Origin: Firmicutes bacterium CAG:170
GTDB taxonomy: Bacteria; Bacillota; Clostridia; Oscillospirales; Oscillospiraceae
Assembly (NCBI GenBank): GCA_000436735.1
Contig: FR887187.1
Location: 1-9,391 of the forward strand
Direction: 5' to 3'
Length of the DNA: 9,391 bases
The position numbers were made by a program, and so were the translations under genes. The notes beneath the pieces are model-generated. The model saw nothing but the letters and a program-made list of their open reading frames with translations. It did not search any database and was not told the DNA's origin. The first letter of the stretch is position 1. Each line of letters starts with the position of its first letter. Positions 1-6,481 of the stretch are shown here, piece by piece.

Positions 1-87
1 TTTTGCAAGAGCACGGGAGGCTTTTGCTATTTGCTTGCATAAGTGCCTGATTTCGTCGGTCTAAGACTTTTTCTCCGTATATTCAGG

Positions 88-106
88 TGACAAGGAAAAA
101 TTGTCA
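88..106. promoter_or_regulatory. Small inverted repeat upstream of the replication operon
   Basis: TGACAA (88-93) and TTGTCA (101-106) form a perfect 6-bp inverted repeat with a 7-nt spacer, just before the Shine-Dalgarno of the first gene (117-123). It could be an operator or a small leader hairpin. I see no convincing -35/-10 pair between 1 and 131, so the operon's promoter may lie outside the window. Confidence 0.25.
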
Positions 107-131
107 GAAAATTTTGAAGGGAGAAATGCCT

Positions 132-722
132 ATGAACCTATTTGATACCGTGAAAGCCGCCGTCACCCCGCGCATGGCGGCGGAACGGTACGGGCTGCCG
201 ATCCAGCAAGGCAGCATGGTCTGCTACCCCTTCCACGCCGACCGCACGCCCAGCATGCAGCTGAACGAGGATTACTTCTACTGCTTCGGCTGCGGGGCAA
301 GCGGCGATGTGATCGACCTTGCGGCAAGGCTGTTCAGCCTGAGCGGCTATGACGCTTTGAAGAAGCTGGCGACAGATTTCGGCATGACCGAGCAAAAGCC
401 GTCCATTCTCGCAAAGCTACAGCGCGGGAAGTCGCAGGCAGAAACCGAGCGGCGCTGCTTCCGTGTGCTGGGGGACTATCTGCAAATCTTGCAGGACTGG
501 AAGGAGCACTGTGCCCCGCAATCGCCGGAGGACGCCATCGACCCGCGCTATGCGGAGGCCTGCCATATGCTCGAGCGCATCGGGAATATGCTGGACATTC
601 TGGCCTGCGGCACGCCGCAGGAGCGCGCCGAGGTGGTGGCTGACTTGCAGAAGGACGAGCGGCTCATGCGGATGGAGGCGCGAAACCGACAGATCAGGGA
701 GGAATCACATGGAACGAAATGA
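132..722 (+). CDS. CHC2 zinc-finger primase-like protein
   Basis: A 196-aa protein with the N-terminal zinc-binding domain of DnaG-type primases. The ligands C31, H35, C51 and C54 fit the C-x3-H...C-x2-C pattern, in the contexts CYPFH and YFYCFGCGASGD. The rest is helical and charged, and there is no TOPRIM catalytic domain, so it is probably a primase accessory or DNA-recognition subunit rather than a full primase. ATG 132 is chosen because AAGGGAG (117-123) lies 8 nt upstream. An in-frame ATG at 126 is too close to that site, and a GTG at 87 has no ribosome site. The 3' end overlaps the helicase gene by 14 nt, which implies translational coupling. Such zinc-finger plus helicase pairs are common in replication modules of Clostridia integrative elements. 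Confidence 0.88.
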   Translation: MNLFDTVKAAVTPRMAAERYGLPIQQGSMVCYPFHADRTPSMQLNEDYFYCFGCGASGDVIDLAARLFSLSGYDALKKLATDFGMTEQKPSILAKLQRGKSQAETERRCFRVLGDYLQILQDWKEHCAPQSPEDAIDPRYAEACHMLERIGNMLDILACGTPQERAEVVADLQKDERLMRMEARNRQIREESHGTK

Positions 723-2010
723 ACCGCCCCGCTGGATGCAGGACAAGCACTTCAACGAGGTGCTGTTCTGTGAGGACTTTCTGGCAGAGTATCCGATGGT
801 CTGCGTCGGCGGCAGCTTTTTCACGGTGGAGGGCCGCGTTGCTGACGAGGAGAGCATTCGGAAGCAGATTTATGAGATGCTTCGCCCGCATTTCACCAGC
901 GGCACGGCCCGCCGCGCCACCAGTCTGCTGGAAACGCTCAAGCTGGAGGCTTACACGCCGGAGCTGCCCATTCAGGAGGATCGGATCCATGTGGTAAACG
1001 GCACGCTGTTTCTCAATGGCGAGTTTCGCACCGAAAAGGAGTTCTGCCGCAACCGTCTCCCCATCCGATATGACTCCAGCGCGCCGCAGCCGGTGACATG
1101 GCTGCGGTTTTTGTCTGACCTGCTGGAGCCGGAGGACGTTCTGACCTTACAGGAATACCTCGGCTACTGCCTGATTCCGACGAACCGCGGGCAGGTCATG
1201 ATGCTGCTCAAGGGCAACGGCGGCGAGGGCAAGAGCCGCATCGGCGTGGTGATGCAGAAGCTGCTGGGCGGCAACATGAAAAACGGCAGCATCGCCAAGG
1301 TGGAGCGTAGCCCCTTTGCCCGCGCCGATCTGGAGCACGAGCTGCTGATGGTAGACGACGATATGAAGCTGGAGGCGCTGAAATCCACCCACTATCTCAA
1401 GTCCCTCATCACTGCCGAAATGCCTATGGATTTGGAGCGCAAGGGTGAGCAGAGCTACCAAGGGCAGATGTACGTCCGGTTTCTGGCGTTTTCCAACGGC
1501 GATCTGGAATCGCTCTATGACCACTCGGACGGCTTTTACCGGCGGCAGCTCATCCTGTCGGTGAAGAAAAAGCCGCTAGATCGGGAGGACGATCCCTTTC
1601 TGGCGGACAAGCTCTGCGATGAGAGCGAGGGCATCTTTCTCTGGTGTCTGGAGGGCTTGCGCCGCTTGCAGGCCAACAACTTCCGGTTCACAGAGAGCAG
1701 CCGGACGAAATCCAACCGTGAGGATGCGCGGCGGGAGGCCGACAACGTGCTGTTGTTTCTCCGCTCTGAGGGCTACATCCGCCTGAAGGCCGACAGCGCC
1801 ATCCCGTCCGCCGCGCTGTACGGCATCTATTGCCTGTGGTGCAGCGACAACGCCTACAAGCCGCGCTCCGCGCGGACGGTGAGCATGACCCTCAAAAAGC
1901 ACGCCGACGAGTTCGGCCTGGAGCACGACAATCACATCCAGAACGCCCTCGGCAAGCGGGTCAACGGCTTCTGGGGCATCGAGGCGCTGGTCGCGCCGCC
2001 GGTTGTATGA
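709..2010 (+). CDS. P4/D5-type superfamily 3 helicase (phage/plasmid primase C-terminal family)
   Basis: A 433-aa ATPase of the D5/P4-alpha helicase type, predicted to unwind the replication origin of the excised element. Walker A is GNGGEGKS (residues 169-176). Walker B is the hydrophobic run ending in DDD (212-218). The sensor-like FLAFSNGD lies near 258-265, and an FYRRQ segment (277-281) supplies candidate arginine-finger residues. An N-terminal region of about 130 residues precedes the ATPase, and a winged-helix-like C-terminus follows (about 345-425). The start at ATG 709 has AGGGAGG at 696-702. The frame stays open upstream to 463, but that part is an out-of-frame shadow of the primase-like gene. 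P4-alpha proteins usually fuse primase and helicase in one chain of over 700 aa; here the zinc finger is on a separate gene. Confidence 0.9.
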   Translation: MERNEPPRWMQDKHFNEVLFCEDFLAEYPMVCVGGSFFTVEGRVADEESIRKQIYEMLRPHFTSGTARRATSLLETLKLEAYTPELPIQEDRIHVVNGTLFLNGEFRTEKEFCRNRLPIRYDSSAPQPVTWLRFLSDLLEPEDVLTLQEYLGYCLIPTNRGQVMMLLKGNGGEGKSRIGVVMQKLLGGNMKNGSIAKVERSPFARADLEHELLMVDDDMKLEALKSTHYLKSLITAEMPMDLERKGEQSYQGQMYVRFLAFSNGDLESLYDHSDGFYRRQLILSVKKKPLDREDDPFLADKLCDESEGIFLWCLEGLRRLQANNFRFTESSRTKSNREDARREADNVLLFLRSEGYIRLKADSAIPSAALYGIYCLWCSDNAYKPRSARTVSMTLKKHADEFGLEHDNHIQNALGKRVNGFWGIEALVAPPVV

Positions 2011-2078
2011 GCTCAGACACGAAATTCTCCATCCCATCCATCCCAAGCATCCCCAAAAACCCCGGATGGATGGGATAG
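2007..2078 (+). CDS. Possible 23-aa leader peptide across an inverted repeat
   Basis: An ATG at 2007 overlaps the helicase stop codon as ATGA and opens a 23-codon frame with the repetitive text SIPSIPSIPKNPGWMG. No Shine-Dalgarno precedes it, so translation would rely on re-initiation by ribosomes finishing the helicase. The frame covers the inverted repeat at 2031-2076 and stops just after it, so ribosome passage would melt that hairpin. It may equally be a chance frame through a structured DNA site. Confidence 0.2.
   Translation: MSSDTKFSIPSIPSIPKNPGWMG
2031..2076. repeat. 13-bp perfect inverted repeat with GGATG-type subrepeats
   Basis: ATCCCATCCATCC (2031-2043) is the exact reverse complement of GGATGGATGGGAT (2064-2076), with a 20-nt A/C-rich loop. 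Each arm repeats the CATCC/GGATG unit, and another CATCC lies in the loop. The position immediately after the helicase gene makes it a candidate replication origin or helicase/primase binding site. It is not a typical terminator, because only a broken TTTT (about 2081-2084) follows and the next gene of the same operon starts at 2112. Confidence 0.6.
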
Positions 2079-2111
2079 ATGTTTTCAAGTTCAGCTGTAA
2101 AGGAGGATGCA

Positions 2112-2315
2112 ATGGGAAGAGTTTATTTTAAGAAGCTGCCGCTGTTTCACTTGTACGACAGCGATCTGACCGGCACGCAGAAGCTGCTGATGACGCTGCT
2201 TCTGGTGGCTCGGTACGATATTTACGACTTGAGCTGCCTTGCGCGGATGCGCCCGGAGGACGTGGCCGCCGATCTGACGGAGCTGAAACGGAAGGGGTAT
2301 CTGCAAGGCAGGTGA
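2112..2315 (+). CDS. Small winged-helix-like protein, function unknown
   Basis: A 67-aa protein. The start at ATG 2112 is fixed by a very strong AAAGGAGG (2099-2106), 5 nt upstream. Residues 18-66 read like a small winged helix: a helix (about 20-33), a second helix around DIYDLSCLA, a recognition-helix-like stretch (48-60), then KRKGYL, typical of the turn into the wing. That suggests a DNA-binding accessory factor, for example in replication or copy control. I do not recognise a named family. It follows the helicase by about 100 nt, with the inverted repeat between them. Confidence 0.65.
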   Translation: MGRVYFKKLPLFHLYDSDLTGTQKLLMTLLLVARYDIYDLSCLARMRPEDVAADLTELKRKGYLQGR

Positions 2316-2580
2316 GAATCGGAAAAAAATTTGCGCGGCGGCGAAAGGATTTTACGAAACCGCGCTGCTCGGAACCGCGCACCGGCTTCACGGATGCGCG
2401 TGGTGCTGCACGGTTTAGAGCGAAGTCACACGGATTCGGAAAGTCGATACCCCTCACTTACGAAGAAGGCATCGGCCGCCGCGTTTCCAGCGGATTTGAG
2501 GGAAACAGGATATTATGCCAAACAGCGAAGCAGGTTTTCGGAAACGCAAACCCGCTTCGCTGTTTTCATCACGAAAAAAC
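2316..2580. other. Structured non-coding region upstream of the mobilization genes; candidate oriT
   Basis: About 265 bp without a convincing gene. Seen directly: a direct repeat AACCGCGC at 2358-2365 and 2373-2380 (15-bp period); a hairpin of 2376-2384 against 2391-2400 (one bulged base, 6-nt loop GCTTCA); the short palindrome GTGCTGCAC (2403-2411); and a pyrimidine-rich TACCCCTCACTTACG at 2449-2463. Relaxases of the Pre/MobV type commonly act on a site just upstream of their own gene, so this is the natural place for oriT. I could not match a known nick sequence. Frames open across it encode improbable, very basic peptides. Confidence 0.35.
2520..2566 (+). terminator. Strong hairpin with short T run before the mob operon
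   Basis: The arm 2520-2537 (AAACAGCGAAGCAGGTTT) pairs with 2548-2565, with one A-C mismatch in 18 positions and a 10-nt loop. TTTT (2563-2566) ends the right arm. It could be an intrinsic terminator separating replication from mobilization genes, an attenuator, or a structural part of oriT. The next Shine-Dalgarno begins 15 nt downstream at 2581. Confidence 0.5.
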
Positions 2581-2591
2581 AGGAGGTTTTT

Positions 2592-2807
2592 ATGAGCATC
2601 AGAAATGAGATCAAATCGCAGATCGTCCGCGCCGGATTTACCATGCAGGAGGTCGTTGACCGACTGGCCGAGGAACACGATTGGAGCGACAGCGTTTCCA
2701 ATCTGTCCGCAAAATTGCAGCGGGAGAGCATCCGCTATAAGGAGGTCGTGGAGCTGGCCGACGTGCTGGGTTATGACCTGATCTGGCAGAAACGGAGGGA
2801 GAAATAA
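2592..2807 (+). CDS. Small HTH-like protein (DUF6471-like), first gene of the mob operon
   Basis: A 71-aa protein with AGGAGG (2581-2586) 5 nt before ATG 2592. The helix pattern looks like a lambda-repressor-type HTH: RNEIKSQIVRAGFTMQEVVDRL, then a segment with SVSNLSAKLQ as recognition helix, then a helix containing EVVELADVLGYDL. This resembles small proteins annotated as DUF6471 next to Pre/Mob genes, but that assignment is from memory. Its stop codon (2805-2807) abuts the relaxase ATG with no gap, so the two are translationally coupled. A role as regulator of the mob operon or as an oriT accessory factor is inferred. Confidence 0.75.
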   Translation: MSIRNEIKSQIVRAGFTMQEVVDRLAEEHDWSDSVSNLSAKLQRESIRYKEVVELADVLGYDLIWQKRREK

Positions 2808-3758
2808 ATGAGTAAGCCTCTGTTTGCGATTCTCCGCTTTGCCAAGTACAAGGGGCCGGAAATCGGCCATATCGAGGCTCACAACGAGCGTACCAAGGAG
2901 AAATACGCCAGCAACCCCGACGTGGACACGTCCCGCAGCCACATGAATTTCCATCTGGTAACGCCCCAGCGCAAGTACCGCGCCGAGGCGGAAAAGCAGA
3001 TCGCCGAGGCGGGCTGCCGCACACGGTCGGACAGCGTGCGCGTGGTGGAGGCTCTCGTGACGGCCAGTCCGGAGTTCTTTAAGGGAAAGAAAAAGGGCGA
3101 AATCAAGGCCTATTTTCAGGAGGCGCTGGGCTTCATCCGGGAACACCAGAACCCGAAAACCATCATCTCCGCCGTGGTGCATATGGACGAGAAAACGCCC
3201 CATATGCACCTTTGCTTCGTCCCGTTGACGGAGGACAAGCGGCTCTCCGCCAAGGAAATCGTCGGCAACAAGAAGAAGCTGACACAGTGGCAGGACCGTT
3301 TCTGGGAGCACATGGTCAAGAAATATCCCGACCTGGAACGCGGTGAAAGCACCAGCGAAACCGGACGAGACCATATTCCGCCGCGGCTGTTCAAGGAGGC
3401 TGTCCACCTGAACCGGATGAAGGAGCAGATCATGGCGATTCTGAACGACACCAATCCGTTCAACAAAAAGGTCAAGCTGGACGAGCTGGAAGCGCTGCTG
3501 GGAAAGTACGTTCCCGGCGCAGAGGCTCTGCGGACGAAGCTCAAGAAGTACGACGCAGCCTACAAGGCGCTGACCGCCGAGAACGCGGCGCTCGAAAAGC
3601 AACTGGGCGCTGCCTCCAAGGAAAGCATCCTGAAAAAATTGGAGATTAACGAAAAGCTCCGGGAGCTGGACGAGCTGCACCGCATGGTGGATGGCATCCC
3701 GCCGGAGATTTTGCAGGCGGCCAAACAGGTGGCCGCGCATAAGCCGCAGGAAAGATGA
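2808..3758 (+). CDS. MobV/Pre-family relaxase (plasmid recombination/mobilization protein)
   Basis: A 316-aa relaxase predicted to nick oriT and lead the strand into a recipient through another element's conjugation machinery. The histidine-metal motif HMDEKTPHMH spans residues 125-134 (H125, D127, E128, H132, H134). N-terminal MobV motifs are visible as HNER (25-28) and NFHL (47-50). Residues from about 225 to 305 are rich in heptad-like Leu/Glu/Lys and should form a coiled coil. The protein is short for the family, which often reaches 400-490 aa; the loss is in the C-terminal tail, not the catalytic domain. GGAGGGA (2794-2800) lies 7 nt before ATG 2808. It is the functional analogue of Tn4451 TnpZ. 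Confidence 0.93.
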   Translation: MSKPLFAILRFAKYKGPEIGHIEAHNERTKEKYASNPDVDTSRSHMNFHLVTPQRKYRAEAEKQIAEAGCRTRSDSVRVVEALVTASPEFFKGKKKGEIKAYFQEALGFIREHQNPKTIISAVVHMDEKTPHMHLCFVPLTEDKRLSAKEIVGNKKKLTQWQDRFWEHMVKKYPDLERGESTSETGRDHIPPRLFKEAVHLNRMKEQIMAILNDTNPFNKKVKLDELEALLGKYVPGAEALRTKLKKYDAAYKALTAENAALEKQLGAASKESILKKLEINEKLRELDELHRMVDGIPPEILQAAKQVAAHKPQER

Positions 3759-3774
3759 GGAAACTAAGGATGTT

Positions 3775-3782
3775 AAAGGAGG
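3775..3782 (+). promoter_or_regulatory. Ribosome binding site deciding a TTG start
   Basis: AAAGGAGG is a near-perfect Shine-Dalgarno. The in-frame TTG at 3793 is 10 nt downstream, while the ATG at 3799 is 16 nt away and has no site of its own. This favours initiation at TTG, although the ATG cannot be excluded. Confidence 0.5.
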
Positions 3783-3792
3783 CTGGTTCTAT

Positions 3793-4056
3793 TTGGAGAT
3801 GAACGTCAGGGACGATCAGAAGCTTGTTGAAATCTGGCTGACGAATGCAGAAAAAATTGACCCCGTCCTGCGGGAGGGACTAAAAGAGATTTACGCCAAG
3901 TATAAGACGAAGAAATACATGGTCGCCGTGTTCGAGTCCGGCAAGGGCGATCTTTATGAGAACACGCTGGATCTGCTGCTCTTCAACCGCCGCCGCAGCG
4001 CCGAAAAGGCCGTGCAGCAGGCGAAAAAGCAGCGCGCCGCAGGCATGGAGCGATGA
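3793..4056 (+). CDS. Small conserved mob-operon protein, function unknown
   Basis: An 87-aa protein (85 if it starts at ATG 3799). It begins with a compact alpha/beta-looking part (LEMNVRDDQK-type start, EIWLTNAEK, then KKYMVAVFESG around residues 40-50) and ends in a basic helix (about 65-85). Proteins with this NVRDDQKLVEIWL text are, in my recollection, common hypotheticals beside relaxase genes in Clostridia elements; no function is known to me. It lies 34 nt after the relaxase and is the last gene before the terminator at 4062-4100, so it belongs to the mobilization operon. Confidence 0.75.
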   Translation: MEMNVRDDQKLVEIWLTNAEKIDPVLREGLKEIYAKYKTKKYMVAVFESGKGDLYENTLDLLLFNRRRSAEKAVQQAKKQRAAGMER

Positions 4057-4061
4057 ACCTC

Positions 4062-4100
4062 GGGCGGAAGAGAGAAATCTCTTCCGCCCTTTTCTTTTTT
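4062..4100 (+). terminator. Intrinsic terminator of the mobilization operon
   Basis: A perfect 12-bp stem (4062-4073 GGGCGGAAGAGA with 4078-4089) is capped by a GAAA tetraloop (4074-4077) and followed by TTTTCTTTTTT (4090-4100). It starts 5 nt after the stop codon at 4056. This is a textbook Rho-independent terminator separating the mobilization operon from the cargo/recombinase operon. Confidence 0.95.
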
Positions 4101-4104
4101 GCCC

Positions 4105-4133
4105 TTGCAAAGCTTGAAAACATCATGTACAAT
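4105..4133 (+). promoter_or_regulatory. Sigma-A-type promoter for the rhuM-recombinase operon
   Basis: TTGCAA (4105-4110) and TACAAT (4128-4133) are separated by exactly 17 nt, each one base from consensus. They lie directly after the terminator, in a locally AT-rich stretch, and leave a leader of about 70 nt before ATG 4210. No other good terminator is seen until 8656, so this promoter could also transcribe the recombinase. Confidence 0.7.
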
Positions 4134-4209
4134 ATTATCTAAAACAATGTGTTTATCAAAAGATATGTGTGGTTCATGCTTGCCGCCAGAGAAACGGAGG
4201 GAAACGCAA

Positions 4210-5211
4210 ATGGAACATGAAATGATGGAGCACAGTGAAATTCTCCTGTACAGCGATGAAAACGGAAAAGAATTTGTAAATGTTGTATTTATGGATGAGA
4301 CATTCTGGCTGACGCAGGTTGGCATGGCAGAATTGTTCGACTCCAGTAAGTCCAATATCAGCGAGCATTTGTCACACATTTTCGAGGAGGAAGAACTGGA
4401 CAAAGTATCCTGCATGAGAAAATTCGGAATTTCCGAATTTTCTACGAAACCCACCAATTTTTATAACCTCGACGCCATCATCGCCGTGGGTTACCGTGTG
4501 AACTCCAAGAAGGCCACACGCTTCCGCCAGTGGGCGACGAAGACGCTCAAAGAGTACATCCAGAAGGGCTTTGTGCTGAATGACGAGTTGATGAAGAACG
4601 GCCGTCCGTTCGGCAAGGATTACTTCGACGAACTGCTCGAGCGCATCCGCGAGATTCGCGCCAGCGAGCGCCGCGCCTATCAAAAAATAGCCGATGTCTT
4701 CGAGCAATGCAGCTATGATTACGACAAAAATAGTGAGACGACAAAGGCCTTCTATGCCTTTGTACAAAACAAGCTGCATTACGCCGTCACCGGCAAGACT
4801 GCCGCAGAGCTGATTTCCGAGCGGGCGACACTGGACAGTCCCACGATGGGGCTTACCACATGGAAGGGCGCGCCGGATGGAAAGATACTAAAAAGCGACA
4901 CACTGGTAGCGAAGAACTACCTGAACGAAAAAGAATTGAGCCGTTTGAATCGTCTTGTGACCATGTTCATCGACTACGCCGAGCTGATGGCAGAGGACGA
5001 GCAGCTCATGAGTATGCAGGACTGGCTGAACGAAACCGACCGATTTCTGACCAACAACCGCCGCAAGGTGCTGGACGGAAAAGGTCGCATTTCGCGGGAA
5101 GCGGCGACCAAAAAGGTCGGCGCAATTTACGATCAATTCCGCAAGAAGCAAGACGCTGAATACATCTCCGAGTTTGACCGGCAGACGGAAAAATATCTCA
5201 AGGGTGAATGA
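4210..5211 (+). CDS. rhuM: RhuM family protein
   Basis: A 333-aa protein matching the RhuM family (named from Salmonella SPI-3) in length and organization. The N-terminal part has a helix-turn-helix-like stretch (about 34-58: LTQVGMAELF, then KSNISEHL). The signature block YNLDAIIAVGYRVNS (85-99) is followed by RFRQWATKTLKEYIQKGF (104-121), as in RhuM and in proteins where this domain is fused to Fic/Doc. The C-terminal half is helical and holds conserved-looking KLHYAVTGKTAAELI (188-202) and GRISREAA (292-299). Its biochemical role is not established; a DNA-binding or toxin/defence-related role is inferred. Start: CGGAGGG (4195-4201) lies 8 nt before ATG 4210. The next gene starts one base after its stop. 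Confidence 0.93.
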   Translation: MEHEMMEHSEILLYSDENGKEFVNVVFMDETFWLTQVGMAELFDSSKSNISEHLSHIFEEEELDKVSCMRKFGISEFSTKPTNFYNLDAIIAVGYRVNSKKATRFRQWATKTLKEYIQKGFVLNDELMKNGRPFGKDYFDELLERIREIRASERRAYQKIADVFEQCSYDYDKNSETTKAFYAFVQNKLHYAVTGKTAAELISERATLDSPTMGLTTWKGAPDGKILKSDTLVAKNYLNEKELSRLNRLVTMFIDYAELMAEDEQLMSMQDWLNETDRFLTNNRRKVLDGKGRISREAATKKVGAIYDQFRKKQDAEYISEFDRQTEKYLKGE

Positions 5212-5212
5212 T

Positions 5213-5737
5213 ATGAATAACCAAGAGCAATTCGCAGAATTTCTGCACTGTTGCAGAGAACAGCGCGTAAAACGCATTCATCTTGCCGAGCCGTGCCTGA
5301 TCGTCAATTCATCGGCGGGTGATTTTGGGAGCATCCTCATAGAGTTTGAGCAGAGCAACTATTTCATCACATCCAAATACCTGCCGCACCAGCCGGAGGA
5401 CGAAGAAATCGATGAATTCTGCGTGAAACAATATGAGTGCCTTGATGACCTCAAGGATGACGATCTGCTGGAGACGGACATATACAAGACCTTGTCCGGC
5501 GAGGACGCCCCCATTTCGTTTCTCGCAGAAATGGTGGATGCTGAGGGCTTCTTCAATGGGATGGAGTGGACATATGGAACCGATTATCTGTTCTTTCTGG
5601 TCTCCTGCCCCATCATTATAGTGTCCGCCAGAGCGGATGAGAAACTCAAGCACCTCAACTATCCGCACCAGTTTGGAGAAGAATTGGACCCATCACCAAA
5701 TCGCGGTGAGCCTTTAGAGCTGTTTCCGGGCGCTTGA
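5213..5737 (+). CDS. Unrecognised acidic protein coupled to rhuM
   Basis: A 174-aa soluble, acidic protein that I cannot assign. There is no signal peptide. Predicted strands are near 28-33 (CLIVNS), 40-54 (SILIEFEQSNYFIT) and 126-139 (a hydrophobic LFFLVSCPIIIVSA core, short for a membrane helix and more likely a buried strand). An acidic middle (61-90) contains several DD/EE pairs. ATG 5213 follows the RhuM stop by one base, with AAGGGTG (5200-5206) as ribosome site, so the two are translationally coupled. Acidic proteins of this size beside a possible toxin are often immunity or antitoxin proteins, but nothing in the sequence proves it. Confidence 0.75.
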   Translation: MNNQEQFAEFLHCCREQRVKRIHLAEPCLIVNSSAGDFGSILIEFEQSNYFITSKYLPHQPEDEEIDEFCVKQYECLDDLKDDDLLETDIYKTLSGEDAPISFLAEMVDAEGFFNGMEWTYGTDYLFFLVSCPIIIVSARADEKLKHLNYPHQFGEELDPSPNRGEPLELFPGA

Positions 5738-5752
5738 GGGCGGAGGTGTATG

Positions 5753-6454
5753 ATGAAAAAGGCATTTGAATTAAATAAAGCCCTGCTTAATGCCGTAACT
5801 GCCTGCGACTATGAAGAGGCCGAACGATTATTGGTAGCAGGCGCTGATCCGCTCGGCTCTTCAGATGAAAACGAACCAGATGAGCATCTTTTGGGTGAAC
5901 TTTTTTGTGAAATGCAGGATAACGAGAATTTGGAAGCTGCGTTCCCGAAGTTTCTGGAGCTTTTTTATGCGCACGGAATGGATATTGCCTCCCGCAACAT
6001 CCCTACGGATGACGGAGACAACATCCACCCGCTTTGGATGTTAGCCTTTTGCCAAACGGAATCCGGACTGGAAATTCTGCATACGATGCTGGAGCATGGT
6101 TTAGATCGAGATTCTGCCGAGGTTCTGGTAGATCACATTCTGATGGATATGGAGATGTGCGACGGCTGCGAAACCGAGGACGCATGGTGGATGGAGAGCT
6201 GTTCCTGCGGATTGAAGATGCTGATGCTGATTGCCTCCTATCCAACTATTCTGAACGAAAGCACTTATCTTCAAAACTGCGTTGCACTTGAAAAAAACGA
6301 TGCGCAAATGCTTCCCCAGTTCCGAAACTGGAATGACTTCGATTATCACATTGACCTTTCCACCTGCACAAATATTCCGCACGGTCTGCGGGATGCGACA
6401 TTGACAATCCGAAACCCCAAAAGCAAAAAAACCGTATGGACGCTATCCATATGA
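5753..6454 (+). CDS. Ankyrin-repeat-like protein, function unknown
   Basis: A 233-aa acidic protein. The N-terminus (residues 10-35, LLNAVTACDYEEAERLLVAGADPL) has the helix-turn-helix pattern and GADP turn of an ankyrin repeat. A second, degenerate repeat is possible near 105-122 (GLEILHTMLEHGLDRD). A cysteine cluster (C136, C139, C150, C152) could bind a metal. ATG 5753 sits 6 nt from GGAGG (5742-5746); the adjacent in-frame ATG 5750 is an alternative, only 3 nt away. It lies 15 nt after the preceding gene and 27 nt before the recombinase. Ankyrin-like solitary proteins are often partners or immunity proteins of effectors, which fits a cargo role but is inference. Confidence 0.75.
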   Translation: MKKAFELNKALLNAVTACDYEEAERLLVAGADPLGSSDENEPDEHLLGELFCEMQDNENLEAAFPKFLELFYAHGMDIASRNIPTDDGDNIHPLWMLAFCQTESGLEILHTMLEHGLDRDSAEVLVDHILMDMEMCDGCETEDAWWMESCSCGLKMLMLIASYPTILNESTYLQNCVALEKNDAQMLPQFRNWNDFDYHIDLSTCTNIPHGLRDATLTIRNPKSKKTVWTLSI

Positions 6455-6481
6455 CCAGCCTCACCGGCAAAGGAGCCTATC

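Noticed and set aside
1..131. Short repeats such as TGCAAG (4-9) against CTTGCA (34-39) as a possible element end
   Set aside because: Too short and without spoVT sequence beside them; the left end appears to lie outside the window.
463..708. Upstream extension of the helicase frame
   Set aside because: Arg/Trp/Ser-rich out-of-frame reading of the primase-like gene; the AGGGAGG at 696-702 fixes the start at 709.
2312..2608. 98-codon frame starting at a GTG that overlaps the stop of the 67-aa gene
   Set aside because: Very basic, no ribosome site, runs through hairpins and overlaps the well-supported start at 2592. Better read as non-coding DNA around a possible oriT.
2454..3740. 428-codon open frame on the minus strand
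   Set aside because: It lies opposite the relaxase gene, which has clear catalytic motifs and a good ribosome site. The antisense frame has low-complexity Leu/Val/His-rich text, no family motif, and is a by-product of codon bias.
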